Below the pieces are notes generated by a model. That model had not been told where the DNA came from and searched no databases. It saw only the letters and a program-made list of their open reading frames with translations. A stretch of 42,835 bases of DNA, taken from the NCBI GenBank assembly GCA_011390675.1, contig JAABRX010000002.1, positions 1-42,835 on the forward strand. The letters run 5' to 3'. Position numbers and translations under genes: made by a program. This stretch comes from Trueperaceae bacterium (GTDB lineage Bacteria > Deinococcota > Deinococci > Deinococcales > Trueperaceae). Positions 17,154 through 28,292 of this stretch are shown here, piece after piece (positions within the stretch are counted from its first letter, which is position 1; each line of letters starts with the position of its first letter).

Positions 17154-17513
17154 GTGCCCGAGATCGCCTCCGTCCCCCACCGCGCGCTCACGTCGCGCGA
17201 CGTCCCCGATCCGCGCGCCGAGTTCGACGACATCGTGGCCTTCGCCTACACGTACGACGGCTACGCGCGCTTCGGCATGGAAGGTTGCGGGACGCTCGCC
17301 AACGCCACCGTCGCGCGCTTCCTCGCCGATCGCACGCTGCCCGACGACCTCGACGAACTGCGCGCTTGCCTCTTCTTCGAGGCCCGCCGTTGGATCGTGC
17401 TGGAGCAGGAGCCGGACGCCCGCGCACGGCTCTACGTGGGCGCCGTGCTCGACCACCTGGCGGGGCGGCTCGACGACGCCCACGTGGGCGCCACCGAGCT
17501 CCCGAACGCCTGA
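17154..17513 (+). CDS. Small protein of unknown function
   Basis: I do not recognise this 119-aa protein. It starts at the GTG at 17154 and has no signal peptide or membrane segment. The middle FAYTYDGYARFGMEGCGTLAN contains a lone Cys and several aromatic residues. The rest is predicted mostly helical (LRACLFFEARRW, ARLYVGAVLDHLAGRL). Strong third-position G/C and a sensible start spacing argue it is coding. It is divergent from lpdA and stops 13 nt short of the end of the convergent lipoprotein gene. Confidence 0.7.
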   Translation: MPEIASVPHRALTSRDVPDPRAEFDDIVAFAYTYDGYARFGMEGCGTLANATVARFLADRTLPDDLDELRACLFFEARRWIVLEQEPDARARLYVGAVLDHLAGRLDDAHVGATELPNA

Positions 17514-17526
17514 CGCCACCAGCGCC

Positions 17527-20500
17527 TCAGCGCTCGCCGTACCCCAGTTCCTGCAGCGCGTCGCGCGCCCCGTGCAAGGCCCCGAGCGTCGCGGCCCGCA
17601 GGTGCACGGGCTCGCCGCTCGCCCGGCGCGTGGCGGTCGTCAGCAGCCCCGCCAGCGCGGAGCGCGCCGGCGCCACCGCATCGGCCTCCACGAGCGCCGC
17701 GTCGACGTCGCGCACGAACGCGAAGCGCGCCCAGGCGTCGCCCTCGGCCGGTAGCCCGCCGTTCGGGTCCCAGAACGGGTCGGCGCGATCGAAGGCGGCG
17801 AGCGCGCTGCGCACCAGGCCGGACGCCATCCAGTAGAGATCGACGTTGGCGCCCACGAGCGCTTCGTCGCCGAACACGAGCGCGTCCAGTTCGTCGAGCG
17901 CGGCGAACGCCGCATCGGGCGTGGTCGCGACGTCCAGCGTGCCCACGAGCGTCGCGAGGTAGTCGCGCACGGGCACGGCGACGTCCAGGAGCGGCAAGGT
18001 CGTGGCGGGATCGGCTGGGAACGAGCCCGAAGCGAGGTTCAGCGCCCGCTCGAGGTCGCCAGCGCGCCCGTTGAGCGCGAAGTCGAGCTCCTGCCACGTG
18101 GGCAGCGTGCTCAGCGTCTCGAACGCCTCGTCGAGGTCGTACCAGAAGCCGTCGACGGCCGCCGGGCAGGCCGGCACCCCCGGCAGCGCGGTCTCGGCAT
18201 CGCCGTCGCGACCGGCGCAGGGCACGAGCAGGACGCTCTCTTGGCCGGTCCGACCGTCGGCCTCGACCCGCAGCCAGAGCCGCAGCGAACCCCACCCGCC
18301 GGAGCCATCGGAGAAGTCGGCGTCGTCCACCTCGAAGGCGAGCGGCGTCGTCCCCTGGGCGAGCGCGGCGTCGGCCCGGTTCCGCCACGACGCGGTCGCG
18401 CCCGGCAGGCCGTCCGCACCACAGCGCGGCTGGCTGGCGTACCCGCGCAGCGTGTACGGCGGCACCTGGAGCGACGCCAGGGCGATCTCCAGGTGGTGCA
18501 CCGGCCGCGGCGGCGCCACGATCACGGCCCGGGGCGCGAGGACCGCTCGACCGGTGAGCGGCACCGTCCGGACGTCGCGCAGGTTGGCGTACTCGGTCGT
18601 GACCGAGAGCGAGTCGACGAGCGCCTCGAGCTCCAGCACCCCGGTGCAGTACGGGTCCGCGGTCCGAAACACCAGGTTCTCACCAGACGCGCTCTCGAAC
18701 GCCCACTGCAGCGTCCGTTGGCCGGGGACGAAGTACGTGGCGAGCCACTCGATCGGCAACGAGGCGACCCGCGGGTCCGGGGTGGTGATGCGCGCGCGCA
18801 GCGGCACCGGATCCTGCGCGGGGCGCGGCTCGCGGTCGGCAGGCTCCTCGATCACCACGGTCGGCCGCACCCGGACCTCGAGGCGGTAGCCGAGGTGCAC
18901 CTGGATCCGGTCGGGCTCGGTGTTCACCACCAGGACGGAGACCTCGGTGTTCGCGCCCCCGGCGGGTACGAACGCGGTGAACCAGTCGCCGTCGGCGGTG
19001 CGCGCGCACGGCGTCGCACCGGACGCGTCCTGCCCGCTCTCGTACGTGCGGACGCGCATGGCGCCGGTTCGATCGGGCACGACCCGGACCTCGACCTCGT
19101 AGGCCACGGCAGGGTCGGCGTCGAACACCAGGTCGTGGCGGTGGGCGGTGAGGCTCGGCAGCACCCCTTCCGCGAGGCCGTTGGACGCGTTCGCCGTGAA
19201 GGCCATCGTTCTCGGGACGCCGACGTCCGGGACCGGGCCGCACGGTGCGGCGGCCACGGCCGAGTCGTTCATCGCTTGGTGGCGCGCCCACCGCCAGTAC
19301 ATCTCGGCCAGGCCGCCCTCCACCCCAAGGCTCTCGCGCAAGGCGGCGTCGAGGTCGTACGCGCGGGCGCCGCGCGTGAAGACGAAGCGCAGGTACTCGA
19401 GGCCGCGTCCGAGCTCGTCACCGACGAACACGAAGAAGTCCTGCGCCCGGTAATGCAGGACCGACGCCTCGGAGGTCAGCCGCTCGTCGATGGCGCGCGC
19501 CAGGAAGCCCCCATCGCGCACCATGGTCGCGAGCGAGGCTTGGGCGGCGACCGCCGTGCCTTCGACCACCCAGAGGTCGCGGCCGCGGGTGTAGGAGCCG
19601 AAGTTGGGGTAGGCGTGCTGGGTGGCGTGGAAGTACTCGTGCCGCGCCACGCGCACGCCCCATCCGGCCGGGTCGAGGACCCCGTCGGCGTCGATGCAGA
19701 CGAACAGGGTCTCGGGCCAAGACGCGTAGCCCCCAGAGTTGCTGGAGCCACCCGGCTTCTGCTGCACGCCACACCCCCACGTGTCGGCGTCGGGGCCGAC
19801 CGGCCGGTACGGCCGGAGCTGCGCCTCGTACGGCCCGTACACCAGCTCGACGACCCCGTCCAGGAGCGACGCCGCGCTGTCCGCGAACGAGATCGAGCGC
19901 GCGAGCGCCGGCGCCGGGAAGCCGAGCCCCGTGAAGTCGCCGTGGACGATCACCAGCGCGGCCTCGAGGTGCGCCTCGTCGGCCGCCGCGCAGGGGATGC
20001 CCCATGGGTTCGTCACGGCGGCGTACGGACCGTCGAACCCCGTACAGCTCGCCGTGAAGCCCACCGCCTGGCTGGGCGCCACGCGCGCCGCGGTCGTCGC
20101 CCGCGCCGGCAGGCGGGGCGTGTCGAGCCCCTCGCCCACCACCACCACGGCGAGCCGCCCCCCGTCCGCGAGGCCGCCCACCGAGGCCAGCAGCACCGCC
20201 CCCTCGGCGTCGAGCACGCTGTCGAGCACCTCCCAGACCGGCGCGGTGAGGTAACGGCCGGTGGCGTCCCCGGGTTCGATCCGGACGGCGACCGCGGCGC
20301 GCTCCGGCGTCACGCCCTCGGGCACCGGCAGCCCGATCGCCAGCGGTGCGGCGCCCGCCCGCACGTCGAGGAGCGCGCCGAAGCGCACGGCCTCGCCCAC
20401 CGGCTCCACCCCGGGCGGGAACGCGCCCTCGGCCGCCCCGGCGGGGCTCGCGAAGGCGTCGATCGCCTCCTCGAGCGCCCCCGCGGGGGCCACGACCACC

Positions 20501-20649
20501 GAGCCGTCGGGGAACGTGGCGAAGCCGCCGGGCGCCAACCGCACCGCGTCGGCGCGCGGCGGGTCGACGGCGCCGCAGGCGGCGACGGCGAGGACGAGAA
20601 CGAAGGCGAGCGCGGCGCGCCGTCCGATGGCGAGGTAGGGGTGCGGCAT
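17527..20649 (-). CDS. Large lipoprotein with a gluzincin-type metallopeptidase motif
   Basis: A 1040-aa predicted cell-surface lipoprotein. The N-terminal ALAFVLVLAVAAC ends in a lipobox-like VAAC. Residues 337-341 are HEYFH (HExxH zinc motif), in VARHEYFHATQHAYP. Glu363 in LWVVEGTAVAAQ lies 22 residues later, as expected of a third zinc ligand in gluzincins. Many bacterial secreted proteins share the pattern HEyfHa.Q then W.vEGtA, mostly unstudied. The rest includes a beta-rich region (about 500-800) and a helical C-terminus, neither recognised. A TACGGT -10 lies 6 nt before the ATG. Protease activity is inference. It diverges from leuS across only 51 bp. Confidence 0.8.
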   Translation of the reverse strand: MPHPYLAIGRRAALAFVLVLAVAACGAVDPPRADAVRLAPGGFATFPDGSVVVAPAGALEEAIDAFASPAGAAEGAFPPGVEPVGEAVRFGALLDVRAGAAPLAIGLPVPEGVTPERAAVAVRIEPGDATGRYLTAPVWEVLDSVLDAEGAVLLASVGGLADGGRLAVVVVGEGLDTPRLPARATTAARVAPSQAVGFTASCTGFDGPYAAVTNPWGIPCAAADEAHLEAALVIVHGDFTGLGFPAPALARSISFADSAASLLDGVVELVYGPYEAQLRPYRPVGPDADTWGCGVQQKPGGSSNSGGYASWPETLFVCIDADGVLDPAGWGVRVARHEYFHATQHAYPNFGSYTRGRDLWVVEGTAVAAQASLATMVRDGGFLARAIDERLTSEASVLHYRAQDFFVFVGDELGRGLEYLRFVFTRGARAYDLDAALRESLGVEGGLAEMYWRWARHQAMNDSAVAAAPCGPVPDVGVPRTMAFTANASNGLAEGVLPSLTAHRHDLVFDADPAVAYEVEVRVVPDRTGAMRVRTYESGQDASGATPCARTADGDWFTAFVPAGGANTEVSVLVVNTEPDRIQVHLGYRLEVRVRPTVVIEEPADREPRPAQDPVPLRARITTPDPRVASLPIEWLATYFVPGQRTLQWAFESASGENLVFRTADPYCTGVLELEALVDSLSVTTEYANLRDVRTVPLTGRAVLAPRAVIVAPPRPVHHLEIALASLQVPPYTLRGYASQPRCGADGLPGATASWRNRADAALAQGTTPLAFEVDDADFSDGSGGWGSLRLWLRVEADGRTGQESVLLVPCAGRDGDAETALPGVPACPAAVDGFWYDLDEAFETLSTLPTWQELDFALNGRAGDLERALNLASGSFPADPATTLPLLDVAVPVRDYLATLVGTLDVATTPDAAFAALDELDALVFGDEALVGANVDLYWMASGLVRSALAAFDRADPFWDPNGGLPAEGDAWARFAFVRDVDAALVEADAVAPARSALAGLLTTATRRASGEPVHLRAATLGALHGARDALQELGYGER

Positions 20650-20655
20650 GGCGGC

Positions 20656-20661
20656 ACCGTA
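20656..20661 (-). promoter_or_regulatory. -10 box for the lipoprotein gene (leaderless type)
   Basis: TACGGT ends 6 nt before the ATG at 20649, which places the start codon at about +1. Confidence 0.45.
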
Positions 20662-20685
20662 GGACGCGGACCGTTTGTCCGGCGT

Positions 20686-20691
20686 TACACT
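20686..20691 (+). promoter_or_regulatory. -10 box for leuS (leaderless type)
   Basis: TACACT ends 9 nt before the ATG at 20701. No Shine-Dalgarno fits between it and the start. Its -35 region would overlap the divergent lipoprotein promoter. Confidence 0.55.
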
Positions 20692-20700
20692 GCTCGGACG

Positions 20701-23244
<2,544 letters not shown>

Positions 23245-23274
23245 ACGTGCCGCCCGCCTGACCGAGCGCGCCCC

Positions 23275-24057
23275 TCAGGGCGGCGCGATGAGCACGACGT
23301 CGAGCGTGGTCGCCAAGTCGACCGCCGGCGCGACCAGGAACGAGCGCCGCAGCTCGTTCGGGTCCTGGGGCAACACCTCGACGACCACGCCGACCCGCAA
23401 CCCGCGCGGGAAGAGGCCGCCCACGGCGCTCGTCTCGACGACGTCGCCGACCTCGACGGCCCCTTCCGCGACGAAGCGGTCGACGCGCACGACGCCGCCT
23501 GCGTCACCGATCGCCACGCCCTGGCCCCCCTTGCCGCGTACGGTCACGCCGACGCGCGACCGCGGGTCGAGCAGGGTGCGCACGACCGCGGTGCGCCCCG
23601 TGACCTCGGTGACGACGCCGACGAGCCCGGCGTCGCTCGTGACCGGCATCTGCGGCTGCATCCCGGCCACCCCGGAGACGCCGAGCATCAGCGTGTCACC
23701 GACGCCACCGGCGCTGCGCGCGATCACCGGGACGCTGGCGACCGCGGCCGGCGATTGCGCGCGCCGCGCGTCGAGCAGGCGCTCGAGCCCCTCGACCTGC
23801 AGGTCGAGCCGCCGCACCGCCTCCTCGAGGGCGACGCGGTCGCGCTGCAGCGCCTCGATCTCCGCGCGGTAGGCGCTCCGCTCCAGCATCGCCGCCACCG
23901 TCTCGCGCAGGTGGACGCCGGCGCGGTAGAGCGCCGCGTTGGGCAGCGCGACGGCCGCCGACAGCGAGGCCGGCACCCGCCCGACGAAGGCCGTGAGCGC
24001 GAACGTGAGCAGGGCGAGCGCGACGAAGACGTACCAGGCGCGGACGAAGCTAGGCAA
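23275..24057 (-). CDS. mreC: Rod shape-determining protein MreC
   Basis: MreC is a membrane-anchored periplasmic protein of the elongation machinery. The 260-aa protein has one N-terminal membrane helix (WYVFVALALLTFALTAF), a coiled coil (AEIEALQRDRVALEEAVRRLDLQVEGL) and the beta domain with GVVTEVTGRTAVVRTLLDP and VETSAVGGLFPRGLRVG. No ATG or GTG precedes the helix; a TTG at 24057 overlaps the maf stop by 8 nt and has GGGGGTG about 5 nt upstream, so I use it. No mreB or mreD is adjacent. It converges on leuS. Confidence 0.9.
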   Translation of the reverse strand: MPSFVRAWYVFVALALLTFALTAFVGRVPASLSAAVALPNAALYRAGVHLRETVAAMLERSAYRAEIEALQRDRVALEEAVRRLDLQVEGLERLLDARRAQSPAAVASVPVIARSAGGVGDTLMLGVSGVAGMQPQMPVTSDAGLVGVVTEVTGRTAVVRTLLDPRSRVGVTVRGKGGQGVAIGDAGGVVRVDRFVAEGAVEVGDVVETSAVGGLFPRGLRVGVVVEVLPQDPNELRRSFLVAPAVDLATTLDVVLIAPP

Positions 24058-24649
24058 GCCGCACCCCCAGGCGCCGCGCTGCGACCACCAGCCACGGCAA
24101 CGACAGCCCCACGACGGTGCCGTAGCAGCCCTCGATGCCGTCGACCAACGCCGCACCCCGCCCTTGGATGGCGTAGCCGCCGGCCTTGTCGAGCCCCTCG
24201 CCGGTAGCGGCGTACGCCCGCACCTCGTCGGGGTCCAGCGGCCGGAAGCGCACCTGGGTGGTGCGCACCGCCGCCACCTCGAGCTCGCCGAGGCGCAGCG
24301 CGTGGCCGGTGTGCACCTCGTGCACGCGCCCGGCGAGGCGCGCCACGAACGCGGTCGCCTCGTCGACGTCGCGCGGCTTCTCGAGCACTTCACCGTCGAC
24401 CACGACGGTGGTGTCGGCGGCGATCACGAGCGGCGAGGGCGCCGCGGCGCGGCGGCGGTCGGCGACCGCGGTGGCCTTGGCGCGCGCCAAGCGCAGGACC
24501 ATCGCCGCGGCGTCCTCGCCGGGCGAGCGCGTCTCGTCCACGTCGGGTACGTCGACCTCGAAGCCGACGCCGAGGCTGGCGAGCAACTCGCGGCGACGCG
24601 GCGACCCGGAGGCGAGCACGATGGGGGGCGGATCGGCGAGCGCGGTCAC
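24050..24649 (-). CDS. maf: Maf-family nucleotide pyrophosphatase
   Basis: Maf proteins hydrolyse non-canonical or canonical nucleoside triphosphates and are linked to septum control. The 199-aa protein begins with the hallmark LASGSPRRRELLASLG, then DVDETR and the catalytic ADTTVVVDGEVLEKP, and ends with GYAIQGRGAALVDGIEGCYGTVVGLSLP. The IQGRGA/IEGCY pattern is that of the YhdE-type (dTTP/UTP) subgroup. The GTG at 24649 has a TAGACT -10 7 nt upstream, so it is probably leaderless. It is cotranscribed with mreC, a known partnership in other bacteria. Confidence 0.95.
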   Translation of the reverse strand: MTALADPPPIVLASGSPRRRELLASLGVGFEVDVPDVDETRSPGEDAAAMVLRLARAKATAVADRRRAAAPSPLVIAADTTVVVDGEVLEKPRDVDEATAFVARLAGRVHEVHTGHALRLGELEVAAVRTTQVRFRPLDPDEVRAYAATGEGLDKAGGYAIQGRGAALVDGIEGCYGTVVGLSLPWLVVAARRLGVRLA

Positions 24650-24656
24650 GGCGCTC

Positions 24657-24662
24657 AGTCTA
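24657..24662 (-). promoter_or_regulatory. -10 box for maf-mreC (leaderless type)
   Basis: TAGACT ends 7 nt before the GTG at 24649. rpiA diverges on the other side with its own TAGATT box at 24692-24697. Confidence 0.5.
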
Positions 24663-24739
24663 CCCGCGGCCGCCACGGCGGCCGGGTCGGGTAGATTGGC
24701 CGCGACGCGGTCGCATCGTGGCCGCCGCAAGGGGATCCG

Positions 24740-25477
24740 ATGACCGACGTCGAACGCTGGAAGGCACGCGCCGCGCACGCGGCGCTCGATCACGTCCGCT
24801 CCGGGATGATCGTGGGGCTGGGCACCGGGAGCACCGCGCTGCACATGGTGCGCGAGCTCGGCCGGCGCCTGGCGACCCACGAGGTGCAGGACGTTCGCGG
24901 GGTCGCCACCTCGGTCGCGACCGAGCGGTTGGCGCGCGAGGCCAAGGTGCCGCTGATCGACCTGCCGGCCGACGGCGTCGACGTGGCGATCGACGGCATG
25001 GACGAGGTCACCACCACCCTGGACGCCATCAAGGGGCTCGGGGGCGCGTTCACCCGCGAGAAGATCGTCGCCGCGGCGGCCAAGCGCTTCCTGCTGATCG
25101 GCGACCGCACCAAGCAGGTGGCCTTCCTCGGCGACCGCGCGCCGGTGCCGGTCGAGGTGGTCGCCTTCGGCTGGCGGCGCACCGCCGAGCTTCTGCGCGC
25201 GCTCGGCGCCGACCCGGTGCTGCGCACCGAGCGCGGCGAACCCGTCGTGACCGACAACGGCCAAGTGGTGATCGATTGCCGCATGCGCGGCGGTTTCGAC
25301 GCGCCGGCGTTCGCGGCCGCTGCCGATGCGCTTCCGGGCGTGGTCGCGCACGGACTGTTCTTGGGGATGACCGAGCGCGCCTTCCTGGCCGGGCCCGACG
25401 GGATCGAGGAGCTCGTCGCGCCCGGTCGCGCCGTCGAGCCTGGGTCCGGCGCGGCCGGCGCCACCGGCCGGGCGTGA
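24740..25477 (+). CDS. rpiA: Ribose-5-phosphate isomerase A
   Basis: Interconverts ribose 5-phosphate and ribulose 5-phosphate in the pentose phosphate pathway. The 245-aa protein has the phosphate-binding GLGTGSTA (26-33), the active-site DGMDEV (DGADE in E. coli) and IKGLGGAFTREKIV (KGGGAALTREK in E. coli), plus the C-terminal GLFLGMTERAFL. The substitutions flank rather than replace the catalytic Asp, Lys and Glu. AAGGGG at 24729-24734 serves as Shine-Dalgarno. A TAGATT -10 candidate at 24692-24697 gives a leader of about 36 nt. The stop overlaps the acpS start (GTGA). Confidence 0.96.
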   Translation: MTDVERWKARAAHAALDHVRSGMIVGLGTGSTALHMVRELGRRLATHEVQDVRGVATSVATERLAREAKVPLIDLPADGVDVAIDGMDEVTTTLDAIKGLGGAFTREKIVAAAAKRFLLIGDRTKQVAFLGDRAPVPVEVVAFGWRRTAELLRALGADPVLRTERGEPVVTDNGQVVIDCRMRGGFDAPAFAAAADALPGVVAHGLFLGMTERAFLAGPDGIEELVAPGRAVEPGSGAAGATGRA

Positions 25478-25839
25478 TCGTCGCCGTCGGCCTCGACCTG
25501 GTCGAGATCGAGCGCGTGCGGCGCGCGTACCTGGCCCATCCGAAGCGCTTCGTGGCGCGCTGCTTCACCCCCGAGGAGGCCGCGTTCGCCGTCGCCCGTC
25601 GCGATCCGGTGCCGGCGTTGGCCGCCCGCTTCGCGGCCAAGGAGGCCTTCCAGAAGACCTGGCCCGAGCGCTTGGCGTGGCGCGACGTCGGCGTCGTGCG
25701 CCGCGAGGGCGAGGCGCCCACGCTGGCGTTCGCACCCGAGGTCGCGGCGCGGATGGAGCGCGAAGGCTGGCGTGCCCACCTCACGCTCACCCATGCGCGC
25801 GATCACGCGGCCGCGGTGGTGGTGCTCGAGCGGGCGTGA
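25474..25839 (+). CDS. acpS: Holo-[acyl-carrier-protein] synthase
   Basis: Transfers 4'-phosphopantetheine from CoA to acyl carrier protein, activating fatty-acid synthesis. The 121-aa length is typical of AcpS. The Mg-binding Asp is in GLDLVEIERV near the N-terminus and the second motif is RFAAKEAFQK. The C-terminus LTLTHARDHAAAVVVLE fits the family strand (LSLSHd..yA.A.v). The GTG overlaps the rpiA stop by 4 nt, so the two are coupled. The pairing with rpiA has no evident metabolic logic. Confidence 0.95.
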   Translation: MIVAVGLDLVEIERVRRAYLAHPKRFVARCFTPEEAAFAVARRDPVPALAARFAAKEAFQKTWPERLAWRDVGVVRREGEAPTLAFAPEVAARMEREGWRAHLTLTHARDHAAAVVVLERA

Positions 25840-25856
25840 CCCCCCGGTGCACGGCA

Positions 25857-25889
25857 GCGCCCCTGCCGGGAACCTCCCGGCAGGGGCGC
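25857..25889. terminator. Bidirectional hairpin terminator between acpS and the CRP-family gene
   Basis: The arms GCGCCCCTGCCGGGA (25857-25871) and TCCCGGCAGGGGCGC (25875-25889) are perfectly complementary over 15 bp with an ACC loop. It lies between convergent genes. No T-run follows. Confidence 0.8.
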
Positions 25890-25926
25890 ATCGATCGGGG
25901 CCGCGAAGGGGCGGCCTCGTCGGTGA

Positions 25927-26625
25927 TCAGAAGCCTTCGGCCACCTCGTCGAGCGCATCGCCGTCGACCAGCGTGATGCTGCGGTACCCGGAGGAGATCA
26001 GTCCTTCGGCGCGGAGTTCGGTGATGATCTTCGACACCGACTCGCGGGTGCTGGCGGTGCCTTCGGCGACGAGCTCGTGGGTGGCGGAGATCACGGGGCG
26101 CCCGGCGCCGTCGCGCTTGGCGAGCGGGGTCTTGGCGAGCGTGAGCAGGTAGCGCGCCACGCGCTGGCGCAGGTCGCCGGTCTGCAAGTGGTACTCGTAA
26201 TCCATCAGACGCTGCATCTGGTGCGACAGGGAGCGCGTGATCGCCATCAGGTCCTGCTGGTTGATCAGCGCCGGGTCGATCGCCTCGATCTGCGCGGTCG
26301 TGAGCGCCTCCGCGACCTCCTCGCGCTTGCCCTCGTCCATCGCCTCTTCGCCGAAGAAGTCGCCCGGCATCAGGTGGCGCACGGTCAGCACGCGGCCTTC
26401 GGGCGTCATGCGGGTGATGCGCACGAGGCCGTCGCGGACGCGGAAGACGGACTGGGCGGCGTCGCCCGAGTGGTAGAGGGTCTGGCGGCGCTGGAAGGTC
26501 AGGGTCTGCACGGGGGCCTCCGGGGCGCTCGTCGCGCTCGCGGTCGCGGCCGGAACGGACGCGTCGATGGGGTTGAGGGTAGCGGGGCGGTTGGACGCGG
26601 AGCGGTAGCGCGGCGAGATGGTCAT
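25927..26625 (-). CDS. CRP/FNR-family regulator, LdrP-like by context
   Basis: A 232-aa transcription factor. About 45 poorly ordered N-terminal residues precede the cyclic-nucleotide-binding fold (RRQTLYHSGDAAQSVFRVRD, then MPGDFFGEEAM). A long helix with HQMQRLMDYEYHLQTGDLRQRVARYLL mediates dimer contacts. The winged helix has the recognition helix STRESVSKIITELRAEGL. The cAMP-contact Arg/Ser pair of E. coli CRP is not evident, so ligand is unknown. Its ATG overlaps the preceding carotenoid-gene stop (ATGA), so it belongs to the carH operon. In Thermus thermophilus a CRP-like activator, LdrP, stands beside LitR/CarH and switches on carotenoid and photolyase genes; this gene may do the same. 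Confidence 0.9.
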   Translation of the reverse strand: MTISPRYRSASNRPATLNPIDASVPAATASATSAPEAPVQTLTFQRRQTLYHSGDAAQSVFRVRDGLVRITRMTPEGRVLTVRHLMPGDFFGEEAMDEGKREEVAEALTTAQIEAIDPALINQQDLMAITRSLSHQMQRLMDYEYHLQTGDLRQRVARYLLTLAKTPLAKRDGAGRPVISATHELVAEGTASTRESVSKIITELRAEGLISSGYRSITLVDGDALDEVAEGF

Positions 26626-28292
26626 GCGGAGACCTCCTGGGTCGGCGCGGACCGTCGGGGGCCGCGGGGGGTTTGGGGGATGGGCGGGACGCGGTGGTCG
26701 TCGGGGGCGACCTCCGAGGCGGTCGGCGCGCTGCGCCGCAGATCCGGGCGCGAGCGGGCGCTGGAACGCATGCGCGCTCCGTAGCGCACCGCGCTGCGCG
26801 CGGCGACGAACCCGGAGACGGCGACGCCGAGCGTGCCCTGCCCCGGGAAGACGGTGTCGCCGGCGAGGAACAGGCCGGGGACGTCGGTGCGGTGCGACGG
26901 AGCGGCGAAGTTGGCGTGCGCCAGCGTCTGCGGGAGGCCGCCCACCGCGCCCTCGGAACGGCGCGTGTAGCGGTGGAAGGTGCGGGGCGTGCCGGCGTGC
27001 AGCACCTCGATGCCGTCGCGCACGTGGGGCAACGCCACCTCGACGCGGTCGAGCAGGCGCTCGGTGAACGCGGCCTTGGCCGTCGCGTACGCCTGCGGGT
27101 CCTCGGCGAGCGCCATCCAGTGGCCTGCGTCCACGTGCGTGGACACGGTGATGGCGCGCTTGCCCTCGGGGGCACGGGCGCGGTCCCAGGCGGGCGATAC
27201 CGAGATCAGCAGGTTGCCGCCATCGTGGAGCGGGGTGGGCTCGCCGGCTTCGGGGAGCCCCGTGACCTGCAGGAACGGGCGGACGTCGCTCGGCAGGCCG
27301 CGCTCGTCGACTCCGAGGTAGAGGGTGAAGGCGCCCCATTGGCGGCCACGCTGCGCCTCCGCCCGGGGGTGGAGGCGGGTCGGGACCTCGGCGCCCAGCA
27401 GCTCGGCGGTGTTCGCGAGCGGCACCGCGGAGACGACGACCGGCGCGCGCACGTCGCCGGCGCGCGTCGCCACGCCCGCGATCCGGCCGGCCGCGTCGAC
27501 GAGCAGGCGGCGGGCGCGGGTGGCGAAGCGCACTTCGCCACCGCGCTGCACGACGCTGGCGAGCAGGTCGTCGGCGATCGTCGCCAGGCCGCCGGGCACG
27601 TACTGCGCTCCGTAGCGGTAGACGTCGAGGGCGAGGGCGCCGTTGGGCGCCGCGCAGTCGTCGGCGGTCGTCTGCATGGCGTCGACCAACTGACCGTCCA
27701 CGAAGGCGCGGTGCACGGGGTCGGTGACGCCGTGGCGGCGCAACAGGTCGGCGACCGTCGAGCGCAAGCGCAGGGCGACGGGCACGAGCGAGGGGTGGGC
27801 GGCGCGCGCGGTGTCGACCACGTCGTCGAGGGTGCGCAGGGGCAGGACCGGGAAGCGCTTCGAGGCGTGCGCGAGCCCGCGTGCCAGCACCGCGACCTCG
27901 GCCCAGAAGCCGCGCTTGGCGGCGTCCTCACCGGGGAAGGCGCGGGCGACCTCGGCCGCCCAGGCGGTGCGGTCGGCGTGCAGGTCGACCGTGCGGTCCC
28001 CGACGAACACCCGGATCGCCGGGTCGACCGGCGCGAAGCGCGGCGTCAGGCCCACACGGTCGTAGACCCGCCGCAAGATGCCGCCCTCTTCGAGCCCCAT
28101 GCCGACGGTCGCGCCGACCGCGAACGCGAACCCGCGGTCGTCGAACGACGCCGCACAGCCGCCCGCATGGGCGTCGCGCTCGAGGACCACGACCCGACGG
28201 CCTTGGGCGGCGAGCAGCGCCGCCGCGGTCGCACCGGCGATGCCCGCTCCGACCACGACGGCGTCGGCGTGCAGGGCGGGGGCGCTGCTCAC
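26622..28292 (-). CDS. Carotenoid desaturase/isomerase-family FAD oxidoreductase (CrtI/CRTISO type)
   Basis: A 556-aa flavoprotein. The dinucleotide fold is at the N-terminus (GAGIAG, 15-20, then VVVLERDAHAGGCAASF). The C-terminal motif VPGLFLAGDTVFPGQGTLGVAVSG is closer to the CRTISO/CrtH carotenoid isomerase form (GDS.FPGQG...AFSG) than to classic CrtI. It could be a carotenoid cis-trans isomerase, a C-3',4' desaturase (CrtD) or a desaturase; substrate is not readable. A tail of about 45 Pro/Arg/Ser-rich residues is extra. The GTG at 28292 overlaps the carH stop by 4 nt, and its own stop overlaps the CRP start, so light control by CarH is likely. Confidence 0.85.
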   Translation of the reverse strand: MSSAPALHADAVVVGAGIAGATAAALLAAQGRRVVVLERDAHAGGCAASFDDRGFAFAVGATVGMGLEEGGILRRVYDRVGLTPRFAPVDPAIRVFVGDRTVDLHADRTAWAAEVARAFPGEDAAKRGFWAEVAVLARGLAHASKRFPVLPLRTLDDVVDTARAAHPSLVPVALRLRSTVADLLRRHGVTDPVHRAFVDGQLVDAMQTTADDCAAPNGALALDVYRYGAQYVPGGLATIADDLLASVVQRGGEVRFATRARRLLVDAAGRIAGVATRAGDVRAPVVVSAVPLANTAELLGAEVPTRLHPRAEAQRGRQWGAFTLYLGVDERGLPSDVRPFLQVTGLPEAGEPTPLHDGGNLLISVSPAWDRARAPEGKRAITVSTHVDAGHWMALAEDPQAYATAKAAFTERLLDRVEVALPHVRDGIEVLHAGTPRTFHRYTRRSEGAVGGLPQTLAHANFAAPSHRTDVPGLFLAGDTVFPGQGTLGVAVSGFVAARSAVRYGARMRSSARSRPDLRRSAPTASEVAPDDHRVPPIPQTPRGPRRSAPTQEVSA

